Assembly: GCA_021779635.1 (NCBI GenBank) | Contig: JAJYAH010000155.1 | Location: forward strand, 1-11,365 | Source: Pseudomonadota bacterium | Lineage (GTDB): Bacteria > Pseudomonadota > Alphaproteobacteria > Rhizobiales > Xanthobacteraceae | Direction of reading: 5' to 3' | Length of the DNA: 11,365 bases | In this document: positions 1-6,883 of the stretch, one piece after another | Position numbering within the stretch: the first letter of the stretch is position 1 | Layout of the letters: each line of letters starts with the position of its first letter | Position numbers and translations under genes: made by a program | Notes under the pieces: model-generated | The model's input: the letters and a program-made list of their open reading frames with translations, nothing else | What the model was told of the DNA's origin: nothing | The model's database searches: none

Positions 1-403
1 CCAAACCAACGAACTCAAGGATCCTGAGTGCCTCGATGGCTGCGTCGCGTCTTCCCAATCGACGGTGACGTTCGCCGTAATGAAGTCCAACGAGCACGTT
101 CTCCAACGCGGTGAGATTGAGAAAAGGACGTCCGCTTTGGAAGGTTCGACCAATTCCCGCTCGACAAATTTCCCACGTCGATTGTTGCGTCAGCTCCGTA
201 TCGCCGAAACGCACCGATCCTGCTGTCGGCCTATAAACGCCGGAAACGACATTGAATAATGTTGTTTTGCCAGCCCCATTCGGCCCCATCACTCCAACGA
301 TTTGGCGAGGTGGTATCTCAAAGCTCACATTTCGCAGCACGCTGTGAGCTCCAAAACTCATCGCGAGAGCGTCTACCCTGAGGATCGCTTCGCTGCTCGT
401 CAT
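1..403 (-). CDS. livG: Branched-chain amino acid type ABC transporter, ATP-binding subunit LivG (partial, 3' end outside window)
   Basis: Reading the minus strand from the ATG at 403-401 gives an open frame of 134 codons that runs off the left edge. It opens MTSSEAILRVDALAMSFGAH, followed by a Walker A motif GPNGAGKTT at about residues 40-48 and the Q-loop region GIGRTFQ at about 87-93. This is the N-terminal half of a LivG-type nucleotide-binding protein, which hydrolyses ATP in the cytoplasm to drive uptake through the LivH/LivM pore. The start codon overlaps the livM stop as ATGA (403-400), which indicates translational coupling. The Walker B motif, the ABC signature and the usual partner livF would lie beyond the window. 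The family is certain. The transported compound cannot be read from this subunit. Confidence 0.93.
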   Translation of the reverse strand, partial: MTSSEAILRVDALAMSFGAHSVLRNVSFEIPPRQIVGVMGPNGAGKTTLFNVVSGVYRPTAGSVRFGDTELTQQSTWEICRAGIGRTFQSGRPFLNLTALENVLVGLHYGERHRRLGRRDAAIEALRILEFVGL

Positions 404-1338
404 GCGGTCACCTTCTTCGTTCCCGCAACCTTGATTGAGTATCTGTCGAACACCTCGATCAATCCGCCAGGCCGCCAAATTATGAGTCCAAGGACGAGAA
501 CCCCGAACACAATCGGATGGACATGGGGAATGCTGTTCGATAACGCCTCCTTGACCACGCAGATGAATATGGCGCCAAGAACCGGTCCCGTCACGGTTCC
601 AACACCTCCGAATACAGCCATTACCAGCATCTCAAATGACAGATTGAGATCGAATGCCATATACGGGTCGATGTAACTCCAGTACCACGCGATCATTGCC
701 CCACTTAGACCGAGCGGCGCGGCACTGGCAATGAACATCCCAATTTTAAGGACGGGAGTATTAATTCCCGTGATCTCAGCAGCCACCTCGTCTGCAACGA
801 TGCTTTTCAAGCCAAAGCCGATCGGAGAACGCGTGATCAACGCAGTTGTGGCCACCGTGCCCAAGGCAACTGCTAAAAGGAAGTAGTACGCGAGAAGCGC
901 GCTCGACATCGGCGGCAGAGTTAACCCATAGGATGATCCTAGCGGTTTAGAATTTGCGACCAGCGTTTGGAATATCTCGTTGAACCCCAGCATGACGATC
1001 GCAAAATACGCCATTCGAATCCGGGCTCTCAGCAACAACAAGCCAAGACAGGCAGCGAGGACCGTCGCTACGACCAGCGCAGTCAGAAACCCAACGATGG
1101 GATGCAACATCAACGTCGTCGTCACAACTGCAAAGGCGTAGGCCCCAATTCCGAAAAACAACCCCTGTCCCAAGGACGGATAACCAGTGAACCCTGAAAA
1201 CAGGTTCCAACTTGCCGCTACGGAGATGTACATGAGTAGGTTGATCAGGAATGAAACGTAGTACGCGGACAAGACAGATGGCGCGGCCGCCACCACTAAC
1301 AAGCCTACCGCTATGCCCACTTTATAGAGCTGGCTCAT
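400..1338 (-). CDS. livM: Branched-chain amino acid type ABC transporter, permease LivM
   Basis: This is a 312-residue hydrophobic protein of the BPD_transp_2 family with about eight to ten membrane segments. Family features include the early SAYYVSFLINLLMYISVAASWNLF region (starting near residue 25), the FSGFTGYPSLGQ motif, and the cytoplasmic coupling stretch around ITGINTPVLKIGMFIASA, followed by Gly/Ala-rich helices. It pairs with LivH to form the inner-membrane channel. I chose the ATG at 1338-1336 because it forms an ATGA overlap with the livH stop (1337-1335). A longer reading from an ATG at 1380 would add 14 polar residues (MEISRLGGTKQRDQ) and lie deep inside livH, so it is less likely. 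The gene ends in another ATGA overlap with livG. HAAT-type permeases of this kind carry amino acids, amides, urea and aromatic acids, so the substrate is open. Confidence 0.93.
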   Translation of the reverse strand: MSQLYKVGIAVGLLVVAAAPSVLSAYYVSFLINLLMYISVAASWNLFSGFTGYPSLGQGLFFGIGAYAFAVVTTTLMLHPIVGFLTALVVATVLAACLGLLLLRARIRMAYFAIVMLGFNEIFQTLVANSKPLGSSYGLTLPPMSSALLAYYFLLAVALGTVATTALITRSPIGFGLKSIVADEVAAEITGINTPVLKIGMFIASAAPLGLSGAMIAWYWSYIDPYMAFDLNLSFEMLVMAVFGGVGTVTGPVLGAIFICVVKEALSNSIPHVHPIVFGVLVLGLIIWRPGGLIEVFDRYSIKVAGTKKVTA

Positions 1339-2225
1339 TTGATCTCGCTGCTTTGTCCCGCCGAGGCGCGATATTTCCACAAAATGAAGACGATCAGCAT
1401 CGAATACCCAACGACGTCTTTGTACTCGGCTCCGATCGAGAAGCCTGCAAATGCCTCTAAGATCCCGAGGGCGAAACCTGCCACCAAAGCACCAAGTTGG
1501 CTCCCAAGTCCGCCGATCACCATTACAGTGAACGCCTTGATCGTGAAAAGCATCCCAACGGTCGGGGTGATCACGTAGATCATGCTGGCTAGCCCGCCCG
1601 CAGCTCCGGCAAGCGCCGCACCAACACCGAAACCGAACATTCCAACGCGGTCGACATCTATCCCCATCAGGAGCGCGGTCGTTCCATCCTGGCTGACAGC
1701 CCGAATCGCCTTTCCGAACATTGTCAAACGCATCACCGCGCTCATCACAATCGTCAGAACGATAGCTACGACCGCCACAACAACCCGATTGGCGGCGATT
1801 GACAGGTCTCCGATAGAGATCGGCCCTGACATGTAGTTGACTATGCGGTAGTCTGCACTCCAGAGCGTCAAAGCCACGTTTTGGAGGATAAGCAAGACGC
1901 CGAAGAACACGATTAGTGTGGCGTGCTCAAAGGCCTCCGGGCTCGGATTGCGACGCTGAATGAGTGAGATCAGCCCCCTGTGAATGACAATCCCCAGACA
2001 GAACATCGCAATCGCTGATATCGGCAGGCTTACGAGCGGACTGACGTTCCACAAGGAAAACATCCAGAAGGTCAGGTAGGCCCCAAGCATCAACAACTCA
2101 CCGTGCGCAATATTAAGGATCTTCATCACGCCGTAGATGAGATTCAGGCCTGTGGCGACGAGGGCGTATAGCGCGCCCCAGCCGATGCCAAAGAGCAGCA
2201 ACTGGAGAATTGTGCTGAGATCCAC
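1335..2225 (-). CDS. livH: Branched-chain amino acid type ABC transporter, permease LivH
   Basis: This is a 296-residue integral membrane protein of the LivH subgroup of BPD_transp_2. The N-terminal pattern GWGALYALVATGLNLIYGVM and the adjoining NIAHGELLMLGAY are hallmarks of LivH. The cytoplasmic coupling loop lies around DGTTALLMGIDVDRVG (residues about 180-195), and a Gly-rich segment VIGGLGSQLGALVAG follows near 240-255. The start is a GTG at 2225-2223 with AGGA four bases upstream. Fifty-three bases separate it from the binding-protein gene upstream, and no strong hairpin was seen there. It works with LivM as the channel heterodimer in the inner membrane. The gene order (binding protein, livH, livM, livG) is typical for this transporter class. 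Confidence 0.94.
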   Translation of the reverse strand: MDLSTILQLLLFGIGWGALYALVATGLNLIYGVMKILNIAHGELLMLGAYLTFWMFSLWNVSPLVSLPISAIAMFCLGIVIHRGLISLIQRRNPSPEAFEHATLIVFFGVLLILQNVALTLWSADYRIVNYMSGPISIGDLSIAANRVVVAVVAIVLTIVMSAVMRLTMFGKAIRAVSQDGTTALLMGIDVDRVGMFGFGVGAALAGAAGGLASMIYVITPTVGMLFTIKAFTVMVIGGLGSQLGALVAGFALGILEAFAGFSIGAEYKDVVGYSMLIVFILWKYRASAGQSSEIK

Positions 2226-2278
2226 GATTTCCTAGCCCATCCGATGCTTCGCAACGCGACTTCTATGGCTACATCTGC

Positions 2279-3484
2279 TCACTTTGCGAGCTTCAGAGGC
2301 GCCTGAGCGACATCCTTGGGCCACACGATCATCCGCTTGCCATCCTGAACCTGACATAGGAACAGCTCTTGAGACTTATTGATCCCTTTGCCGTCGAACT
2401 CGAATGGCCCAAGGATCGAAGTAAACTTTCCAGAGTGCAGCGCTTCCGTGATCTTCGCGCGATCAAGCGTCCCCGCCTGCTCAATCGCCTGCTCAATCAT
2501 TTGGGCGCCAATGTATGCGTATGCAGCATCAGTCGATGGAACCTTGCCGTACTTGCTTTGAAACTCTGTCGAAAATGCCTTGGCGCCTTGGAAAGGCAGG
2601 TCCGGATGCCAGAACCCGTTCTCGACAATGCTTTCTGCTGCCGGCCCAAGCTTCGCGACGAACTCCTCGCTAAACATCGGTCCGATATTCACCGCGTAAA
2701 GTTTCGGTTTGAGGCCGATCTCCACCATCTGTCGCGTGATGTATACGGATGACGGCATGATGTTCAGCACGAGCACCGCGTCCGGCCGCACGCTTTTCAT
2801 CTTGGTCAGGATTCCACTAAAATCTTGGCCACCAAGCGGATATTGTTCGTCGGCAACGACCTTGATCCCCGCCTGTTGCAATTTCGGCATGAGCGCGTCA
2901 TGCAAGCTCTGCGTGAAGAGGAAGTTTTCGTAAGCTACCGCGACGGTTTGAATCTGATCTTTTGACGCGACGAGATAGTCGACCATCGAGTTGTACATGT
3001 TCGAGGCCAGCTGCGTCGTCTCAAAAATGTGAGTGAACCCACGATCAAAAATCTTGTCGGATCCAGCCGCGGTTAGCAAGATAGGATATTTGTAACGCTC
3101 TGTCACAGTTGTGATTGCGAAATTGTGACCGCTACCCCAAGGGCTGAAGACGAGATCGACTTCATCCTTTGTGATCAGCCGCTCATAATTACGAATCGCG
3201 CTATTGGTTTCGCTGGAATCATCATACTGGACAAGCTTCACGGGCAACTTTGCGCCCGCGGTCTTGACGAAGATTCCGCCTTTCGCATTTACCTGCTCTG
3301 CCCAAAGACGATAAGCGCGATCAGCATCGGACCCTTCAGCGCTAAACTTGCCTGTCAAAGGCATGCTGTACCCGATAGTAATTTCTCGCTTCTGAGCCTG
3401 CGCCGTCGCGGCGTCGACGACGCCGCACAGCGCCACGATTGAAACGCACAGCGGTACGAGCGAACCCAAACGAACACGTGTCAT
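2279..3484 (-). CDS. Periplasmic substrate-binding protein of a HAAT-type (branched-chain amino acid/amide) ABC transporter
   Basis: This is a 401-residue protein of the Peripla_BP_6 (LivK-like) type. It opens with a classical Sec signal peptide: MTRVRLG, a hydrophobic core PLCVSIVALCGVV, and a likely cut after ATAQA near residue 30. The mature domain begins ITIGYSMPLTGKFS, the standard first strand of this fold, and LVFSPWGSGHN and ADEQYPLGGQDF are further family-like segments. The ATG at 3484 has a strong ribosome-binding site (GGAGG about seven bases upstream). It captures the solute in the periplasm and hands it to LivH/LivM. It follows the BKACE gene by 58 bases in the same direction, so uptake is probably co-expressed with beta-keto acid cleavage. 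Annotation pipelines usually call such proteins leucine/isoleucine binding, but many bind aromatic acids, amides or urea, so no ligand is assigned. Confidence 0.92.
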   Translation of the reverse strand: MTRVRLGSLVPLCVSIVALCGVVDAATAQAQKREITIGYSMPLTGKFSAEGSDADRAYRLWAEQVNAKGGIFVKTAGAKLPVKLVQYDDSSETNSAIRNYERLITKDEVDLVFSPWGSGHNFAITTVTERYKYPILLTAAGSDKIFDRGFTHIFETTQLASNMYNSMVDYLVASKDQIQTVAVAYENFLFTQSLHDALMPKLQQAGIKVVADEQYPLGGQDFSGILTKMKSVRPDAVLVLNIMPSSVYITRQMVEIGLKPKLYAVNIGPMFSEEFVAKLGPAAESIVENGFWHPDLPFQGAKAFSTEFQSKYGKVPSTDAAYAYIGAQMIEQAIEQAGTLDRAKITEALHSGKFTSILGPFEFDGKGINKSQELFLCQVQDGKRMIVWPKDVAQAPLKLAK

Positions 3485-3519
3485 GCGCTCCCTCCCAGGG
3501 CAGTCTTAATTGTCAAGAG

Positions 3520-3540
3520 CGACTTGCTTCAACCAAGTCG
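3520..3540 (-). other. Intercistronic hairpin between the BKACE and binding-protein genes
   Basis: Two 7-base arms, CGACTTG and CAAGTCG, pair across a 7-base loop. The structure begins just after the BKACE stop codon (TGA at 3545-3543). On the minus strand it is followed by mixed sequence with no T-run, so it does not look like a full terminator. Hairpins in this position often protect the upstream message or set different levels for neighbouring genes. That role is inference here. Confidence 0.4.
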
Positions 3541-3542
3541 AT

Positions 3543-4409
3543 TCAGCCGGCAGCGCTACTCGCCGCCTTTTTCATCGGAAGATCTAGGATTCGACGCGCG
3601 TCATCAGGGGAAGCGATCTCGCGCCCAAGCTCTCTGGCAATGCGCACCGTACGCTCGACAAACTGCGCATTGCTCTTAGCGAGCTCACCCTTTGTGTAAT
3701 AGACGTTGTCTTCGAGACCGACACGGCTATGTCCCCCGAGCAGCATGGACATCGTCGTAAGTGGAAGCTGCGACGGTCCAACCCCAGAAACATTGAACAC
3801 GCTATGCGGAGGCAGGTACGGGATGAGAGACACCAAGTTCTTCGTATCGCCAGTGAGCGCGCCTTGATGCGTCATTCCGAGCACGAAATTGACGTAGTAA
3901 GGCTTCTTGAGAAGGCCGAGTTTGATGAGGTTCTCCACATCGACCATCATCGAATGGCCATACACTTCCATCTCGGGCTTTACATTCGCCTTATGCATCG
4001 CCGCGGCATATTGCTCGATTTGGCGACGCGTATTGAGAAAGAGGCTGCCATCATTGAACCGGGTCCGAACCATCGTTCCCATGTTCAGTGACGCCATTTC
4101 GGCGCCAACCTCAATTGCGCGGATGCGTTCCTCGACAGAGAGGCTTGGACCGCCACCAGTCGAGACTTGGGTTACCACATCGCAACGCGCCTTAACCTTC
4201 TGGACAATCTCCGCATAGATATCCGGGGAGCAGGTCGGCTCGCCGTCCGGCGTGCGCGCGTGAAGATGAACGATCGCCGCCCCCGCCTGCCAACAGTCGT
4301 AGGCGGCCTGAGCAATCTCGTCAGGTGTCATAGGCAGATTCGGATTTGCCTCTCTGCCATGAAATCCGCCCGTCAATGCCGCAGTGATGATGAGCTTTTC
4401 CAAGGCCAT
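3543..4409 (-). CDS. BKACE family beta-keto acid cleavage enzyme (DUF849)
   Basis: This is a 288-residue TIM-barrel protein of the DUF849/BKACE family, whose founding member is 3-keto-5-aminohexanoate cleavage enzyme (Kce). Members join a beta-keto acid to acetyl-CoA and release acetoacetate and a new acyl-CoA, using zinc. Visible signatures are the opening strand KLIITAALTG, the zinc pair H-L-H at residues 48 and 50, QVSTGGG with the substrate Ser at 83, LNMGT with Thr at 112, and SRVGLED with Arg229, Glu233 and Asp234. These match the zinc and catalytic positions of Kce as I remember them. The position of Kce Glu14 is Phe16 here, which argues against an amino-bearing substrate. I prefer the ATG at 4409 because the family starts just before this strand. 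A GTG at 4427 is the alternative. Neither start has a well-spaced ribosome-binding site: GGGAG sits almost against the ATG. It is first in the leftward operon. Confidence 0.9.
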   Translation of the reverse strand: MALEKLIITAALTGGFHGREANPNLPMTPDEIAQAAYDCWQAGAAIVHLHARTPDGEPTCSPDIYAEIVQKVKARCDVVTQVSTGGGPSLSVEERIRAIEVGAEMASLNMGTMVRTRFNDGSLFLNTRRQIEQYAAAMHKANVKPEMEVYGHSMMVDVENLIKLGLLKKPYYVNFVLGMTHQGALTGDTKNLVSLIPYLPPHSVFNVSGVGPSQLPLTTMSMLLGGHSRVGLEDNVYYTKGELAKSNAQFVERTVRIARELGREIASPDDARRILDLPMKKAASSAAG

Positions 4410-4431
4410 TCTCCCGTTCGCAATCACAAAC

Positions 4432-4446
4432 GTGCGCTTTGCGCAC
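4432..4446. promoter_or_regulatory. Palindromic operator candidate, copy 1
   Basis: The sequence GTGCGCTTTGCGCAC is a perfect inverted repeat (6-base arms, 3-base centre). An identical 15-base copy lies at 4510-4524, 78 bases away start to start. This copy sits between the candidate leftward promoter and the BKACE start, where a bound protein would block leftward transcription. A 15-base palindrome with an odd centre is typical of dimeric regulators such as the IclR family, but no regulator gene is in the window, so the binding protein is unknown. Confidence 0.65.
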
Positions 4447-4457
4447 AGCGCTTCTTA

Positions 4458-4487
4458 TTGACGCCATCCTAGCAGAGGATGTACAAG
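4458..4487 (+). promoter_or_regulatory. Candidate promoter for the rightward (amidohydrolase-carboxylase) operon
   Basis: TTGACG (4458-4463) and TACAAG (4482-4487) are separated by 18 bases. The -35 element is a near-perfect match to the alphaproteobacterial housekeeping consensus, while the -10 is weaker. Transcription would start near 4494, giving a leader of roughly 80 bases to the ATG at 4577. That leader contains the second 15-base palindrome and the 17-base palindrome. It overlaps the opposing candidate promoter, so the two directions may compete. Confidence 0.4.
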
Positions 4488-4495
4488 CGATGCAA
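4466..4495 (-). promoter_or_regulatory. Candidate promoter for the leftward (BKACE-transporter) operon
   Basis: On the minus strand, TTGCAT (4495-4490) and TAGGAT (4471-4466) are separated by 18 bases, a fair sigma-70-type pair. Transcription would start near 4458, placing the first palindrome in the early transcript. A second possible pair, TTGAAT (4507-4502) and TACATC (4483-4478), also has an 18-base spacer. Both lie between the two identical palindromes. Matches are imperfect, so the exact promoter is uncertain. Confidence 0.35.
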
Positions 4496-4509
4496 GGCGT
4501 TATTCAAGT

Positions 4510-4524
4510 GTGCGCTTTGCGCAC
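4510..4524. promoter_or_regulatory. Palindromic operator candidate, copy 2
   Basis: This is an exact second copy of GTGCGCTTTGCGCAC. It lies just downstream of the candidate rightward promoter, as copy 1 lies just downstream of the candidate leftward one. The near-mirror placement around both promoters suggests one regulator controlling both operons, possibly by binding both copies and looping the DNA between them. The regulator is not identifiable from this window. Confidence 0.65.
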
Positions 4525-4539
4525 GTTCTCAACCTCCGG

Positions 4540-4556
4540 GTCCGGTCCAACCGGAC
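4540..4556. promoter_or_regulatory. 17-base palindrome in the amidohydrolase leader
   Basis: GTCCGGT and ACCGGAC form a perfect inverted repeat around the 3-base centre CCA, ending 20 bases before the amidohydrolase ATG. Its sequence is unrelated to the twin 15-base palindromes. It could be a site for a second regulator or an RNA hairpin near the ribosome-binding site. There is no T-run, so it is not a terminator. Confidence 0.4.
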
Positions 4557-4576
4557 GTCTTGTCCCTAGGGTCGAA

Positions 4577-6346
4577 ATGGCGATCAGATGCACACCCGAG
4601 CTGCGTTGGCGTCTGATCACGACGGCACAGGGACTTGCGTCACCCGACCTTTTGATTAGAGGGGCGCGCACGTGGAACGCGTATACCGGTGAACTCGAAG
4701 TGGCGGATATCGCAGTCTGCGGCGATCGCATTGCGAAGATCGGCGAATGGTCATCGACGCCGGATAGTCGGACAGAAATCATTGATGCATCCGGCCTAAC
4801 CGCGGTTCCCGGCTATATCGAGCCGCATACGCATCCTTGGCCCTTCTGCAACCCGTTGAGTCTCGGTGAGAGAGCCGTCTGTCATGGGGTCTCATCTCTC
4901 GTTTTCGACCAGTTGATGCTCTCGCTTGCTCTGGGGACGGATGTTCTGCGGACTGTCACCCAGGCGCTCACGGAAGCTTCGCTGCCACACATATTTTGGT
5001 TGGCGCGGATATCGTCACAGTCACGATTCAACGATGAAGCCACCTTCTTCGGCTCATCCATCGTACGCAGTCAACTCGAGACTGATTGGTATCTCGGCAC
5101 AGCCGAGATGACGCGTTGGACTGACTTGCTCGACAAGAGCAGCGCACTACCCTTGCTTGAAACACTCGAGCTGTGCCGGGAGGCCCGCAAGATCAATGAT
5201 GGCCATCTCGCAGGAGCGCGAAACCAAAAGCTCGCGGCGCTAGCGGCAACCGGGATTCGCTCGTGCCATGAAGCGACGACCGCCGAAGAAGCGCTTGAGC
5301 GCCTGCGGCTCGGATTGTGGGTGCTGTTGCGCAATTCAAGTCTTCGCGAGGATCTCCCGGCTCTTCTCGGGGTTATCAGAAGCACGAAATTTTTCGATCG
5401 AATCGCCTTCACGACCGACGGCGCCGGTGAACCTTACGTCGACGACTACGGCGTCACAGACCATTTGATCGCGATCGCACTTAGTGCGGGCATCGCGCCC
5501 AATATAGCCTACCGACTGGCGACGCTCAATCCGGCGACTTTCCTCGGTCTCGACGACGATCTCGGCGCGATTGGGCCCGGACGAGTAGCGAACGTCAATC
5601 TCTTGGACAGTCTCGCTAAGCCAACGCCGCGATTCGTGATTTCGCGTGGCCGGCTCGCGGCCTGCGACGGCCGGCTTACGGTCGAGGAGCCAAGCGCAAG
5701 TTTCCCCTGGAGATCTGTCTATGAGAACGAACCGTTAAGCATCCCCTCATGGGGGCCAAGACGATTCGTTCTGCCCGTTGACGCACCAAACCCATTCCCC
5801 GCAGCAATGTTGGTCAATGGTGCCATTACTCGCATTAACAGCGCCTCGCTCGCGCCACGGGATTCCGGGCTTTGGCCGCAGGATGGAAATGCCTTGGTGC
5901 TGGCCGCAACTGACCGCCGTGGTCGGTGGATTACACGTGGCATTGTCCAAAACATGGGCGACCAACTGCGGGCTGTTGCAACAACCTATACAACGAATGC
6001 CGGGGCCGTCGTCCTAGGCGCGACTCCCGAGTTGATGTCGGACGCTCTCGCGCGCCTCCTTCGCCTCGGGGGGGGTGTCGTCGCAGCATCCAGCACTGGC
6101 GAATGGTTTGAATTTCCGTTGCCGTTGGGCGGAATACACTCAAGCTGCGGGTTCACGGAGGGAGCGGCCGCCGCGCGACGCTTCAACGAGGTCATGCGCG
6201 CGTCCGGATACAGCCACTCCGACCCAAAATACACGCTCCTGTTCTTGACCTGCGACATGCTGCCGGAAATTCGGGCCATAGAAGCTGGTTGGTACAGGGT
6301 GAAAGACCAAACCGTCCTGTTCCCAGCGGAACGCATCGCGGCTTAA
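4577..6346 (+). CDS. Adenine-deaminase-like metal-dependent amidohydrolase (substrate unknown)
   Basis: This is a 589-residue protein resembling adenine deaminase (Ade) along its whole length. It has the N-terminal beta-sandwich strand DLLIRGARTWNAYTGELEVA, a metal-binding H-T-H near residue 85, AEM in the middle of the barrel, DGH and SCHE metal motifs, FTTD for the catalytic Asp, and LNPATFLGLDDDLGAIGPG leading into the C-terminal Ade domain (LPLPLGGIHS). The ATG at 4577 is chosen because AGGG sits about five bases upstream and true family members start with a similar helix. The frame stays open back to 4439, but that part covers the operator region. Two Ade signatures are altered: the usual DAH.HIESS reads EPHTHPWPF, and the C-terminal HDSHN block reads TTYTTNAGA. 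It probably performs hydrolytic deamination or ring opening on something other than adenine. It leads the rightward operon, 31 bases before the BCCP gene. Confidence 0.85.
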   Translation: MAIRCTPELRWRLITTAQGLASPDLLIRGARTWNAYTGELEVADIAVCGDRIAKIGEWSSTPDSRTEIIDASGLTAVPGYIEPHTHPWPFCNPLSLGERAVCHGVSSLVFDQLMLSLALGTDVLRTVTQALTEASLPHIFWLARISSQSRFNDEATFFGSSIVRSQLETDWYLGTAEMTRWTDLLDKSSALPLLETLELCREARKINDGHLAGARNQKLAALAATGIRSCHEATTAEEALERLRLGLWVLLRNSSLREDLPALLGVIRSTKFFDRIAFTTDGAGEPYVDDYGVTDHLIAIALSAGIAPNIAYRLATLNPATFLGLDDDLGAIGPGRVANVNLLDSLAKPTPRFVISRGRLAACDGRLTVEEPSASFPWRSVYENEPLSIPSWGPRRFVLPVDAPNPFPAAMLVNGAITRINSASLAPRDSGLWPQDGNALVLAATDRRGRWITRGIVQNMGDQLRAVATTYTTNAGAVVLGATPELMSDALARLLRLGGGVVAASSTGEWFEFPLPLGGIHSSCGFTEGAAAARRFNEVMRASGYSHSDPKYTLLFLTCDMLPEIRAIEAGWYRVKDQTVLFPAERIAA

Positions 6347-6377
6347 CCCACCAATTTTCCCGATGAGGAGTAGCCAA

Positions 6378-6866
6378 ATGTCACTTACGCAGAAAGATGT
6401 GCTGAAGGTCCTCGAACTGGTCGATCGAGCGCCGCTCGGACGCCTGAGCGTCCAATCAGGGGACCTAAAGCTTGAGATCGTGAAAGGTGCGCCCGGATCA
6501 GCAAGCACACATTCCTTTGCGCCCAGAGCCGCATCCACCGAGGCACCCGCCCTACCGCCAGCTTCGCCCTCCCTAGCTTCGAGCGCTCCTTCCGCCCCCC
6601 AACCGACACTGAGCCCTCGTGCGGATGGACCCACTATCAAAGCCCCACTCCTAGGAATCTTCTATCGTCGTCCAGAGCCAGGAGCCCCGGCCTATGTGGA
6701 AGAAGGCTCGATCGTCGAGGAAGACACCACCGTAGCGCTCATCGAGGTCATGAAACTATTCAACCCTGTGAAAGCCGGTGTCCGTGGACGCATTCGTCGC
6801 GTATGCGTCGAAAACGGCGCTTTGGTGGAATACAAGCAAGACCTTTTTGAGATCGACCCCGAATAG
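6378..6866 (+). CDS. Biotin carboxyl carrier protein, AccB-like
   Basis: This is a 162-residue carrier protein that holds biotin and swings carboxybiotin between the carboxylase and carboxyltransferase subunits. The N-terminal helix (SLTQKDVLKVLELVDR) and LKLEIVKG strand match AccB. A Pro/Ala/Ser-rich flexible linker follows at about residues 40-82, then the biotinyl domain with EVMKLFN, the biotinylated lysine being residue 126. The thumb segment YRRPEPGAPAYVEEG, typical of acetyl-CoA carboxylase carriers, is present. The start at 6378 has GGAG seven bases upstream. An in-frame ATG at 6363 has no such site. Despite its AccB look, it sits beside a pyruvate-type carboxyltransferase, so it more likely serves that dedicated enzyme than fatty acid synthesis. 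The gap to the next gene is 17 bases. Confidence 0.93.
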   Translation: MSLTQKDVLKVLELVDRAPLGRLSVQSGDLKLEIVKGAPGSASTHSFAPRAASTEAPALPPASPSLASSAPSAPQPTLSPRADGPTIKAPLLGIFYRRPEPGAPAYVEEGSIVEEDTTVALIEVMKLFNPVKAGVRGRIRRVCVENGALVEYKQDLFEIDPE

Positions 6867-6883
6867 ACTGCCCCGAGGACATG

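Noticed and set aside
1339..1380. Longer LivM starting at an ATG at 1380
   Set aside because: It would overlap livH by 46 bases and add polar residues. The ATGA overlap at 1338-1335 is the usual coupling arrangement in this operon.
3486..3516. Perfect TTGACA on the minus strand before the binding-protein gene, as a separate promoter
   Set aside because: The position of a -10 element about 17 bases downstream reads AGGGAG, inside the ribosome-binding site, so no promoter pair is visible. It is likely chance.
4439..4576. Extension of the amidohydrolase frame by 46 codons to an ATG at 4439
   Set aside because: It would run through the candidate promoter and both palindromes, and it matches nothing in the family. 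The ATG at 4577 has a spaced AGGG site and a family-like N-terminus.
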